From contig JARKRC010000063.1 in NCBI GenBank assembly GCA_029974595.1, positions 275,944 to 339,943 of the forward strand: a stretch of 64,000 nt of DNA, written 5' to 3'. This stretch comes from Ereboglobus sp. GTDB taxonomy: Bacteria; Verrucomicrobiota; Verrucomicrobiia; Opitutales; Opitutaceae. The notes under the pieces were generated by a model that saw only the letters and a list, made by a program, of their open reading frames with translations, was not told the DNA's origin and searched no databases. Shown here piece by piece: positions 29,815 through 37,332 of this stretch. Numbering within the stretch: the stretch's first letter is position 1; every line of letters starts with the position of its first letter. Position numbers and translations under genes: made by a program.

Positions 29815-31170
29815 CTACGGCATCAATTCAAAGACGGTGGCAAAATAGCGCAAACGCTCATCGCTTGAGGACGGTTCGGATGGGGTCCAGCGGTCGAGCG
29901 TGGCGATGCCTTGGAGGACTGCCACGGCGGCTTGCAACTGGCGGTCGGGCACAATGTCCATGTCGAAACGTTCCTTGAACGCAGCGGGGTCGGCGGCGAG
30001 CTCGGGGCGCGATAGCTGGAGGGCCACGTTTTCGTCTTCTTCGTCCGTTAGCACCACTTCCACTTGCGGGCTGACTCCGCGTTCGTGGATCGTGACGCCG
30101 CCGGGCGTGAAATAGCGCGCGGTAGTCAGACGCATGCCTTCGCCGTTTTTGAGCCTGAAGACCGTTTGCACCGAGCCTTTGCCGAACGAGCGCTCGCCGA
30201 CAATCACGGCACGGTTTGCGTCCTTGAGGGCGCCGGCGACAATTTCGGCGGCGCTGGCGCTGGCCGCGTTGATGAGGATGGCGACGGGGGCGGTGATCGG
30301 CTGGTCGTCGGATTCGGCAAGAAAATCGTCTCGGTCTTCCGGCGAGCGGCCCCGGGTGTAAACGATGCGCTCGCCTTTTTTGAAGAACGGGCCGGCGACC
30401 TGCACGGCGCTTTCGAGGACGCCGCCGGGGTTGTTGCGCAAGTCGATGATGAGGCTGCCGGCATTGCGCGAGGAGAGCGCGTTGAGCGCGTTGAAAAACT
30501 CTGCGCCGGTGCGCTCGGTGAAATGCGTGATCTGCATGTAGCCGATGCCGCCGTCGATCACGCGCACATTGCGCACGCTTTCGGACTGGATCGTTTCGCG
30601 GGTGAGCGTCACGGAATAATCGCGGTCTTCGGAGGGGCGGAAAAGTCCGACGGCGACTTTTGTCCCGGGTTTGCCGCGCAGTTTTTCGACGACGGCGTCC
30701 ATCGTGGGTTTTTCGAGGGGCGCGCCGTCGATGCTCCTGATCTCGTCGCCGCGGCGGATTCCGGCCCGCTCGCCGGGGGTGTTCGGCATGGGCATGACAA
30801 CGCAGACGCGGCCTTTGCGCAGCTCGACTTGCACGCCGATGCCGCCGAACTCGCTGCTCATGTCCTCTTCGAGTTCGCGGAAATATTTTGCCTCAAGAAA
30901 CTCCGAGTGCGGGTCGAGCGATTCAAGGATGCCGTGGAGGGCGGATTTGGCGAGTTCGGACGCGGCGGCTTTCTGCGGATCGACGTATTTGTCGTTCACA
31001 ATGGACATGACTTCGCGGACGTAACCGGCTGCCCGCGCGATGTCACGACTGGCAAAAAGACCCCGCGCGAAACCGCCGCGCGCGGCGGCGAGGGCGATGA
31101 GAAGGCCGAGCGCGACGCCGCAGGCGAGGATGAGGAGGGGGCGGAATGGCGTGGGAGAGGATGTGTTCAC
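29815..31170 (-). CDS. S41-family C-terminal processing protease (CtpA/Prc-like)
   Basis: Periplasmic serine protease of about 451 residues that trims proteins from the C-terminus. There is no ATG: GTG at 31170 (VNTSSPTPFRPLLILACGVA) gives a clean N-terminal membrane segment; a TTG at 31239 would add 23 residues. A PDZ domain lies around SSEFGGIGVQVELRKGR and GERAGIRRGDEIRSIDG. The catalytic Ser-Lys pair is visible as the serine in INAASASAAEIVAGAL and the lysine in VGERSFGKGSVQTVF; LIIDLRNNPGGVL is also conserved. It is divergent from the methyltransferase gene with only about 70 bases between them. Confidence 0.9.
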   Translation of the reverse strand: MNTSSPTPFRPLLILACGVALGLLIALAAARGGFARGLFASRDIARAAGYVREVMSIVNDKYVDPQKAAASELAKSALHGILESLDPHSEFLEAKYFRELEEDMSSEFGGIGVQVELRKGRVCVVMPMPNTPGERAGIRRGDEIRSIDGAPLEKPTMDAVVEKLRGKPGTKVAVGLFRPSEDRDYSVTLTRETIQSESVRNVRVIDGGIGYMQITHFTERTGAEFFNALNALSSRNAGSLIIDLRNNPGGVLESAVQVAGPFFKKGERIVYTRGRSPEDRDDFLAESDDQPITAPVAILINAASASAAEIVAGALKDANRAVIVGERSFGKGSVQTVFRLKNGEGMRLTTARYFTPGGVTIHERGVSPQVEVVLTDEEDENVALQLSRPELAADPAAFKERFDMDIVPDRQLQAAVAVLQGIATLDRWTPSEPSSSDERLRYFATVFELMP

Positions 31171-31239
31171 GGGCGGCAGGCGGATGTGGCGCGATGGCGG
31201 CTTGAGGCAGGTAGATTGGGAATTGGCGCGAGGATGCAA

Positions 31240-32331
31240 ATGGATTCGTCAAACGCGTCGCGGCAAATCAACTTCGCGGGCATGTCCTCGGTTTCAGGTT
31301 TTACAGAATTGTTTCGCTTGCGCGCAGGCGAAGGGCCGGACGGCGCGCCGTTCATGCGGTTCGACCGTTTCATGGAGCTTGCGCTCTACGATCCCGGGTT
31401 CGGGTATTACCGGCGCGATCGCAAGCGGGTGGGGCGGGGTGGAGACACGGATTTTTTTACGTCGACGACGAGCGGGCCGGTTTTCGGGGAGTTGGTTTGC
31501 GCGGCGGCGGAAGGACTGCTGCGGGAAAAGGACGCGGATCCGCGCGATTACGTTTTTGTGGAAATAGGCGCGGAGCCGGATGGCGGCGTGCTTGCGGGTG
31601 TGAAGCATCCGTTTGGCGGCGGGCGGACGATAAGGGCGGGCGAGGCGATTGCGGGCAATGCGGCCTTGTCGGGCAAATGCGTGGTGTTTTCGAACGAGCT
31701 TTTCGACGCGCAGCCGTTCCGGCGGTTTGTGTTTCGCGGCGGCGTCTGGCGCGAACTCGGCGTGGCGCTGGATGCGGGGGCAGGCGCGCTGGCGGAGGTC
31801 GAGATGTCGGAGCGCGAAAGGGGGAGCGGGGAGCGCGTTCCGGCGATTTTGCCGGCGTCGGCGCCGGAGGGCTGGCATGTCGATTTTCCGCAGGCGGCAT
31901 CCGTGCTGGCGCGCGACATCGCGAGGCAGCCGTGGAGCGGGCTTTTTCTGGCGTGCGACTATGGCAAGAGCTGGCGCGAGCTCATCGAGTCAACGCCCGC
32001 GGGCACGGCGCGCGCTTATTTCCGGCACCGGCAGTCAAACGACTTGCTGGCAAATCCCGGCGGGCAGGACCTGACGTGCCATATATGCTGGGACTGGCTT
32101 TCGGAGGCGCTGGCGGAGGCGGGATTTGCCGCGCCGCAAGTCGAGTCGCAGGAGGCGTTTTTTGTGCGCCGCGCGGGCGCTTATCTGGCGAAGGCGTTTG
32201 CGGAGGATGCCGCGCTCGCCGCCACGCCGGGCACGCGCAAGCGCGCTTTGATGCAACTCCTGCATCCCGCGCACATGGGGCGGAAATTCCAGGCGCTCCA
32301 CGCCTTCAGGCCGGAAACGCAAGCCCGGTGA
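31240..32331 (+). CDS. COG1565-family SAM-dependent methyltransferase (NDUFAF7-like)
   Basis: About 363 residues. Members methylate proteins (the mitochondrial homologue methylates an arginine of complex I). Family features: FDRFMELALYDPGFGYYRR, TDFFTSTTSGPVFGELVCA, VFVEIGAEPDGGVLAG (SAM-binding), VVFSNELFDAQPFRRFVF, LFLACDYGKSWRELI, and the C-terminal TRKRALMQLLHPAHMGRKF that is diagnostic. Start at ATG 31240 is favoured by GAGG six bases upstream; ATGs at 31234 and 31282 are possible. The frame is open far upstream over the protease gene, but that is antisense shadow. No partner genes are adjacent. Confidence 0.85.
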   Translation: MDSSNASRQINFAGMSSVSGFTELFRLRAGEGPDGAPFMRFDRFMELALYDPGFGYYRRDRKRVGRGGDTDFFTSTTSGPVFGELVCAAAEGLLREKDADPRDYVFVEIGAEPDGGVLAGVKHPFGGGRTIRAGEAIAGNAALSGKCVVFSNELFDAQPFRRFVFRGGVWRELGVALDAGAGALAEVEMSERERGSGERVPAILPASAPEGWHVDFPQAASVLARDIARQPWSGLFLACDYGKSWRELIESTPAGTARAYFRHRQSNDLLANPGGQDLTCHICWDWLSEALAEAGFAAPQVESQEAFFVRRAGAYLAKAFAEDAALAATPGTRKRALMQLLHPAHMGRKFQALHAFRPETQAR

Positions 32332-32348
32332 AGAATCGCGAATGGGTG

Positions 32349-32371
32349 TTTGTCACGTATTACGTTACAAA
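32349..32371. repeat. Copy 1 of a 23-base palindrome (one mismatch)
   Basis: TTTGTCACGTA, a central T, then TACGTTACAAA: two 11-base arms with a single mismatch. It lies 17 bases after the methyltransferase stop and 110 bases before the sialidase-like gene. A second, perfect copy with longer arms is at 41006-41034. It may be a transcription-factor operator or a dispersed intergenic repeat. Confidence 0.7.
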
Positions 32372-32481
32372 ATCCAAACCTGGGTTTGTGCGTTTTTGTT
32401 TTGTTCATCCGGCTCGTTCCCTCCAAAAGCGAACCTCCACTCCGATAATCAAAAAGAATCCCTCACAAGAATCCCTGATCC

Positions 32482-33561
32482 ATGACCTCTCCGACATTCC
32501 TCCGCCTCACCGCCTTTTTCTTTGCCGCCATGTTTTCCGCCGCTGTCCATGCGGCCCCGCGCTGGGAAATTATCAAAAGCGAATTCATCGAGGCCGCGCC
32601 GGCCGTCGCGGAGGTGCATTCGTCCACGATTGTCGAGACGGGGCCGGGCGCGTTTGTCGCCTCGTGGTTCGGCGGCAGCATCGAGGGCAGGGATGACGTG
32701 GCGATCTGGGTGTCGCGTTATGAAAACGGCGCGTGGACGCCCGGCGTCGCGGTTGCCGACGGCGCGCAGCCCGATGGCGCGCGGCATCCGACATGGAATC
32801 CGGTGCTTTATCGCGCTGCGGACGGACGTCTCGTGCTGTTTTTCAAGGTCGGCCCCTCGCCTGAGAAATGGTGGGGCGAGCTGCTTGTCTCGAAGGACGG
32901 CGGGCTCACCTGGGGCGACCGCGCGCGTCTGCCGGACAACCTGCTCGGCCCCGTGAAGAACAAGCCCGTGCGCCTCAAGGACGGCGCGCTGCTTTGCCCC
33001 ACATCGCAGGAGTATGACAAAAACAGGTGGGTTGTTTACTTTGAGCGGACAGACGATTCGCTCGCCGCCTGGACGAGGAGCGCCGATGTCGCCGATCCGG
33101 GGAAATTCCGCTCGATCCAACCGGCGCTGCTTGTCCATCCCGACGGGTCCATCCTGGCGCTTTCGCGCAGCGCGAGCCGCGAGATTTCGCGCACCCGGTC
33201 GCGGGATGGCGGCAGGACATGGACGCCGCTTGAGGGCGCCGGCATCGCGGCGTCCAACTCCGGGATCGACGCGCTCATGTTGCGCGAGGGCGGCATGTTG
33301 CTTGTCTATAATCCGTATTCGGCGGCCTCCGACAAGTCGAGGTGGGGCGCGCGCTGCCCGCTCGTCGTCGATTATTCCGCCGACGGCGGGACATGGGAGC
33401 GCGTTGCCACGCTTGAGGCTATTCCCGTGCGCAACGGCTATGCCTACCCCGCGATCATCCAATCGCAGGACGGCCGCGTGCATATCACCTACACATGGAA
33501 CCGCGCCCGCATAAAACACGTGGTGCTCGAACGCAAGCAGGCCGCCGGCGCACATGAATAA
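32482..33561 (+). CDS. Secreted sialidase-fold (BNR_2) protein
   Basis: 359 residues. Signal peptide FLRLTAFFFAAMFSAAVHA. The protein is a six-bladed BNR-type propeller: AEVHSSTIVETGPGAFVASW, FGGSIEGRDDVAIWVSRY, ARHPTWNPVLYRAADGRLVL, LVSKDGGLTWG (an Asp-box), RTRSRDGGRTWT (second Asp-box), and NGYAYPAIIQSQDGRVHITY. Proteins with this architecture are annotated as exo-alpha-sialidases but include enzymes acting on other sugars; the classic sialidase arginine triad cannot be assigned with confidence. It is flanked by gaps of 150 and 103 bases and appears monocistronic. Confidence 0.8.
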   Translation: MTSPTFLRLTAFFFAAMFSAAVHAAPRWEIIKSEFIEAAPAVAEVHSSTIVETGPGAFVASWFGGSIEGRDDVAIWVSRYENGAWTPGVAVADGAQPDGARHPTWNPVLYRAADGRLVLFFKVGPSPEKWWGELLVSKDGGLTWGDRARLPDNLLGPVKNKPVRLKDGALLCPTSQEYDKNRWVVYFERTDDSLAAWTRSADVADPGKFRSIQPALLVHPDGSILALSRSASREISRTRSRDGGRTWTPLEGAGIAASNSGIDALMLREGGMLLVYNPYSAASDKSRWGARCPLVVDYSADGGTWERVATLEAIPVRNGYAYPAIIQSQDGRVHITYTWNRARIKHVVLERKQAAGAHE

Positions 33562-33664
33562 TTATTACAGGTGACAATTTGCCGTCGTGCGTGCCATTAA
33601 TCGCGGATACGGGCGTTGCCGCGCCGCCGCTCTCCAATAATAACAAAACAACCCTCCATTAAAA

Positions 33665-34432
33665 ATGTTCAAATCAGCAACATTCCTCCTGATCGCGCTC
33701 TGCTCGGTGCAGACGATGTTTGCATGGGGCAGGACAGGACACGATACCGTGGCCTACATTGCCGAATGCCATCTGACCCCGAAAGCCAAGGCCAATATTG
33801 AAAAATACCTCGGACGCTCGATCGTTTACTACGCGAGCTGGATGGATCATTACCGCCGCACCCCCGAATACAAACACACCACCACCTGGCACGGCGGCGC
33901 CGTGGATGCGAATTTGAAAAGCACGCCCGAGGCCCGTAAAAAGAACGGCGACTGCGTCACGGAGATCGAAAACGCCATCGCCCGCCTCAAGGATTACAAG
34001 AAACTCGATCCCGCCGAGGTCAGCCTCAACCTGAAATTCATCATACACCTCGCTGGCGACATGCACTGTCCGGTGCACATCCAGTATCCCGACATCAAGA
34101 TGAAGTTCAACGTAAAGCTCAAGGGCGAGCAGATGTCGTATCACAAGCTCTGGGACAGCGGCCTGCTCAACGCCGCGCACGCCTGGAGTTACACCGAATA
34201 CCAGCAGCAGCTCGACCGGTTTTCGGCGAAGGAGCGCGAGGCGATGAGCGCCGGGACACCCGCCGATTGGTTCCACGAGAGCGCCGTCGATTGCAAGGTG
34301 ATCTACGACTGGGCCAAGCCGGGCGAGGAGCTCGGCCAGGACTTTGTCAACAAAGCGCACGGCCTTGCCGAGACGCAACTTGTGAAGGCCGGATATCGGC
34401 TTGCGCGCACATTGAACGAACTTTTTGATTAA
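33665..34432 (+). CDS. S1/P1 nuclease
   Basis: 255-residue secreted zinc-dependent nuclease that cuts single-stranded DNA/RNA and removes 3'-phosphates. Signal peptide FKSATFLLIALCSVQTMFA is followed by mature N-terminal WGRTGHDTVAYIAE, where the N-terminal Trp and the following His are zinc ligands in the family. Further ligands are visible in ASWMDHYR, HTTTWH, FIIHLAGDMHCPVHI and YHKLWDSGL. The gene overlaps glpT by a few bases and precedes glpQ, suggesting a nucleic-acid and phospholipid phosphorus-scavenging operon. The leader has CCCTCC at 33652-33657 rather than a Shine-Dalgarno sequence. Confidence 0.9.
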   Translation: MFKSATFLLIALCSVQTMFAWGRTGHDTVAYIAECHLTPKAKANIEKYLGRSIVYYASWMDHYRRTPEYKHTTTWHGGAVDANLKSTPEARKKNGDCVTEIENAIARLKDYKKLDPAEVSLNLKFIIHLAGDMHCPVHIQYPDIKMKFNVKLKGEQMSYHKLWDSGLLNAAHAWSYTEYQQQLDRFSAKEREAMSAGTPADWFHESAVDCKVIYDWAKPGEELGQDFVNKAHGLAETQLVKAGYRLARTLNELFD

Positions 34433-35789
34433 ACCCGTGCTATCCATCCTGAAACCCGCTCCCGTCGCAAAGCCGCTCCCCCCGGAGCGAATTGACCCCG
34501 AATACCGCCGGCAACGCTGGCGCATATTCGCCGGCATTTTCATTGGCTACGCGGCGTTTTATCTTGTCCGCAAAAACCTCGCCCTCGCGATTCCCGACAT
34601 TCTGGTCGAATTCCCGAATTATACAAAGGCGCAGCTCGGCACGGGCCTCACGGCGCTGTCGCTGGCCTACGGGCTCTCGAAATTTGTCATGGGATCGGTG
34701 TCCGACCGGAGCAACCCGCGCGTTTTTCTGCCGCTCGGCCTGTTGCTCTCGGCGGGTGTTATCGCCCTATTTGGTTGCGTAAAGGCGATTTACGCGTCGC
34801 TGACGCTGGTGGTGGCGTTGCAATTCATAAACGGCTGGGTGAACGGCATGGGCTGGCCTCCGTGCGGGAAGACGATGACGCATTGGTTCAGCGCGCGCGA
34901 ACGCGGCACGGTCGTCGCCGCGTGGAACGTGGCGCACAATGTCGGCGGCGCGCTCGTGGCAAAAATTGGCCTGCTTGGCGTGCTGATTTTCCACGACTGG
35001 GGCGCGACGTTTTACTTCAATTCCATGATTGCCGGCGTCGTGGCTGTAATCGCGTGGCTGCTCATGCGCGACACCCCGCAGAGCTGCGGCCTGCCGCCCA
35101 TCGAGGTCTATAAGAACGACTATCCGCCCGGCTACTCGGCCGAGCACGAGCGCGTGTTTTCGTTTCGCGAAATCTTTTTCGAGCACGTCTTTTCGAACCG
35201 CGCGCTGTGGTTTATCGCGCTGGCCAACGCGTTTGTGTATTTCGTCCGCTACGGCGTGGTGGACTGGGTGCCCACGTATTTGCAAATGGCGAAAGGTTTT
35301 TCGCCCAAGCAGTCGAGCACCGCGTGGATGCTCTTCGAACTGGCCGCCATCCCCGGCACGTTGTTGTGCGGCTGGGTGTCCGACAAGGTTTTCAGGAGCC
35401 GCCGCGCGCCCGCCACGATCTTGTTCATGGCGCTCACGCTCACGGGCATCGTTTTGTACTGGCTTAACATGAAAGGTCCGGTGTGGGTCGATTATGTCGC
35501 GCTCTTCACCGCCGGCTTCTTCATCTACGGCCCGGTCATGCTCATCGGCCTCCACGCGCTCGAGCTCGTTCCGAAAAAGGCAGCCGGCACCGCCGCGGGC
35601 TTCACCGGATTTTTCGGTTACGCCTTCGGCTCCGCCGCCGCCGGCACCGGAGTGGGCTGGATCGCCGGGCATTTCGGATGGAACGGCGTTTTCCTGAGCA
35701 TGACCATTTGCTGCCTGCTTACGATGGCGTTTAGCGCGTTCACTCTCAAACACCGCCCGTCATCGAACGGACATCACCAAGGAGCCTGA
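34425..35789 (+). CDS. glpT: Glycerol-3-phosphate transporter, GlpT-like (MFS)
   Basis: 454-residue inner-membrane antiporter of the organophosphate:phosphate family. Twelve hydrophobic helices; signatures include RWRIFAGIFIGYAAFYLVRK, YGLSKFVMGSVSDRSNPR, FINGWVNGMGWPPCGKTMTH and VDWVPTYLQMAKGFS, all characteristic of GlpT/UhpT. No ATG is available before helix 1: TTG at 34425 (overlapping the nuclease stop) or GTG at 34437 are the candidates. Translation is probably coupled to the nuclease gene. The following glpQ would supply glycerol-3-phosphate in the periplasm for uptake by this carrier, making the pair functionally coherent. Confidence 0.87.
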   Translation: MIKPVLSILKPAPVAKPLPPERIDPEYRRQRWRIFAGIFIGYAAFYLVRKNLALAIPDILVEFPNYTKAQLGTGLTALSLAYGLSKFVMGSVSDRSNPRVFLPLGLLLSAGVIALFGCVKAIYASLTLVVALQFINGWVNGMGWPPCGKTMTHWFSARERGTVVAAWNVAHNVGGALVAKIGLLGVLIFHDWGATFYFNSMIAGVVAVIAWLLMRDTPQSCGLPPIEVYKNDYPPGYSAEHERVFSFREIFFEHVFSNRALWFIALANAFVYFVRYGVVDWVPTYLQMAKGFSPKQSSTAWMLFELAAIPGTLLCGWVSDKVFRSRRAPATILFMALTLTGIVLYWLNMKGPVWVDYVALFTAGFFIYGPVMLIGLHALELVPKKAAGTAAGFTGFFGYAFGSAAAGTGVGWIAGHFGWNGVFLSMTICCLLTMAFSAFTLKHRPSSNGHHQGA

Positions 35790-35791
35790 TT

Positions 35792-36817
35792 ATGAAAAAA
35801 ACAATTGCACTTGCCATTCTCGCGGCAGCTTGCGGGCTGCTCGCCGCCGGACACATCTGCGCGAAACCCGAGGTCATCGCGCATCGCGGCGCCAGCGGCT
35901 ACCTGCCCGAGCACACGCTTGCGGCGAAGGCGATGGCCTACGCGGCCGGCGTCGATTTCCTCGAACAGGATGTCGTTCTCTCAAAGGACAATGTGCCGAT
36001 CGTCTCGCACGACGTCCACCTCGACACCGTGACCGACGTCGCCAAGGTGTTCCCCGACCGCAAGCGTGCCGACGGCCGTTATTACGTGCTCGATTTCACG
36101 CTGGCCGAACTCAAGCAACTGCGCGTGACCGAGCGTTTTGACCGGAAGACCGGCAAACGCGTTTTGCCGAACCGCTTTCCCGCGGGCCTGGCCGAGTTTC
36201 GCCTCGTGACCATGGAGGAAGACCTGCAGTTGATCCAAGGCTTGAACAAAAGCACCGGGCGCAACGTCGGCATTTATCCCGAGATCAAGCAGCCGCGCTG
36301 GCATCGCGAGCAAGGCTACGATGTCAGCCGCGTCGTGCTGGATGTGCTCAAACGCTACGGCTACCAGACCAAGGCCGACGCCTGCTGGGTGCAGTGCTTT
36401 GAATACGACGAAGTCCTCCGCGTTCGCAACGAACTCGGCTGGCGCGGACGCCTGCTGATGCTTCTCAGCCCCAAGGACAAAGGCTCGGATGGCACTGATT
36501 TTGCGTTCCTGCGCAGCCCCGCGGGCCTCGCGAAACTCGCCGAAACCGTTGATGGCGTCGGCCCCGACATCAGCACCATCGTCAAATGGAACAAGGACGG
36601 GAAGGCCGTCGTGAGCGATTTTGCGAAAAACGCCCGCGCGCATAAACTCACCCTGCATCCCTACACCATTCGCATCGATGCCTTGCCGAAAAACTGTCCC
36701 TCTTCCGACGCCCTGCATGCCGCGCTTTTCCGCGACGCGGACGTGGACGGCATGTTCACCGATTTCGGTGATGTGACAGTACAGTGGATCAAGGCAAACA
36801 TGCCTGCATCCCGCTGA
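35792..36817 (+). CDS. glpQ: Glycerophosphodiester phosphodiesterase, periplasmic
   Basis: 341 residues, hydrolysing glycerophosphodiesters to glycerol-3-phosphate and alcohol. Signal peptide TIALAILAAACGLLAAGHIC. Motifs: VIAHRGASGYLPEHTLAAKA (catalytic His and Arg-Gly), DFLEQDVVLSKDNVPIVSHD (metal ligands and second catalytic His), GIYPEIKQPRWH, WVQCFEYDEV and the final VDGMFTDFGD. It starts two bases after the glpT stop, so the genes form one operon ending at the hairpin 36851-36893. Length and motifs match GlpQ well. Confidence 0.92.
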   Translation: MKKTIALAILAAACGLLAAGHICAKPEVIAHRGASGYLPEHTLAAKAMAYAAGVDFLEQDVVLSKDNVPIVSHDVHLDTVTDVAKVFPDRKRADGRYYVLDFTLAELKQLRVTERFDRKTGKRVLPNRFPAGLAEFRLVTMEEDLQLIQGLNKSTGRNVGIYPEIKQPRWHREQGYDVSRVVLDVLKRYGYQTKADACWVQCFEYDEVLRVRNELGWRGRLLMLLSPKDKGSDGTDFAFLRSPAGLAKLAETVDGVGPDISTIVKWNKDGKAVVSDFAKNARAHKLTLHPYTIRIDALPKNCPSSDALHAALFRDADVDGMFTDFGDVTVQWIKANMPASR

Positions 36818-36850
36818 TTCGCAACGCAATGCCTGCCTGACAAGGCAACA

Positions 36851-36893
36851 AACAGCCGGTTTGGAACCGCGTGAGCGCCCCAAACCGGCTGTT
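36851..36893 (+). terminator. Strong hairpin terminator after glpQ
   Basis: AACAGCCGGTTTGG (36851-36864) pairs perfectly with CCAAACCGGCTGTT (36880-36893) around a 15-base loop, 33 bases after the glpQ stop. There is no long T-run behind it, so it may act with Rho or mainly protect the mRNA 3' end. Confidence 0.7.
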
Positions 36894-37151
36894 CGCTGTA
36901 CGAAAGGTCATTTTCAACAGCAACGGCGCAAAATAAGCGCACGTTTCAGCCTGATTGTGCATCGTTTCGGACTGTTTTGGCCGGAGGCAGTAGCAAAAAT
37001 GAATGGACCTAAAACGATTCGTAATACTTCGTTATTTTACGGATGTAAAACTACGTTTTTACGTTTCATCCTGTGAAGTTATTGGTCATAACTTATTCTT
37101 ATTTTATCAAATTTTGGCCTTTTTTAAGCTTTCTATACCACCTTTATTTTT
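36894..37151. promoter_or_regulatory. AT-rich upstream region of the OadG-like/OadB genes
   Basis: About 260 bases between the glpQ hairpin and the small membrane peptide gene. It becomes strongly AT-rich from about 37000 and is likely to carry the promoter of the decarboxylase genes. No convincing -35/-10 pair or RNA structure was fixed. Confidence 0.4.
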
Positions 37152-37274
37152 ATGCAACCAATTATCAATGCGGCTGTTGTTTATGGAATCGCAGTGGTCA
37201 TAGCCATGTTTGTGGCTGTGCTTATAAGCGCACTTTTTCGCGCTTTACGGGCTCTCAGAGCCAAAAAAGGCTGA
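37152..37274 (+). CDS. Tiny OadG-like single-helix membrane protein
   Basis: A 40-residue reading frame beginning MQPIINAAVVYGIAVVIAMF, then VAVLISALFRALRALRAKKG: one transmembrane helix followed by a positively charged tail. This matches the topology of gamma subunits (OadG) of Na+-pumping decarboxylases and lies 58 bases upstream of oadB in the same orientation, which is the usual neighbour. It is about half the usual OadG length and lacks the zinc-binding C-terminal tail, so the assignment rests on topology and position. No clear Shine-Dalgarno sequence. Confidence 0.6.
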   Translation: MQPIINAAVVYGIAVVIAMFVAVLISALFRALRALRAKKG

Positions 37275-37332
37275 ATTCTGCCTTCGCCAAAGCCATAAAA
37301 TTTACGTAAACAACTGAACCACAACTCCAAAC

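Noticed and set aside
30064-31239. Upstream extension of the methyltransferase frame over the S41 protease gene
   Set aside because: The extension is antisense to conserved protease motifs and has no similarity to anything; the family N-terminus begins near 31240-31290.
36861-37309. Three overlapping small plus-strand frames in the AT-rich region before oadB
   Set aside because: Their products are unlike known proteins and mutually overlapping; only the 40-residue OadG-like frame at 37152-37274 has sensible topology and context.
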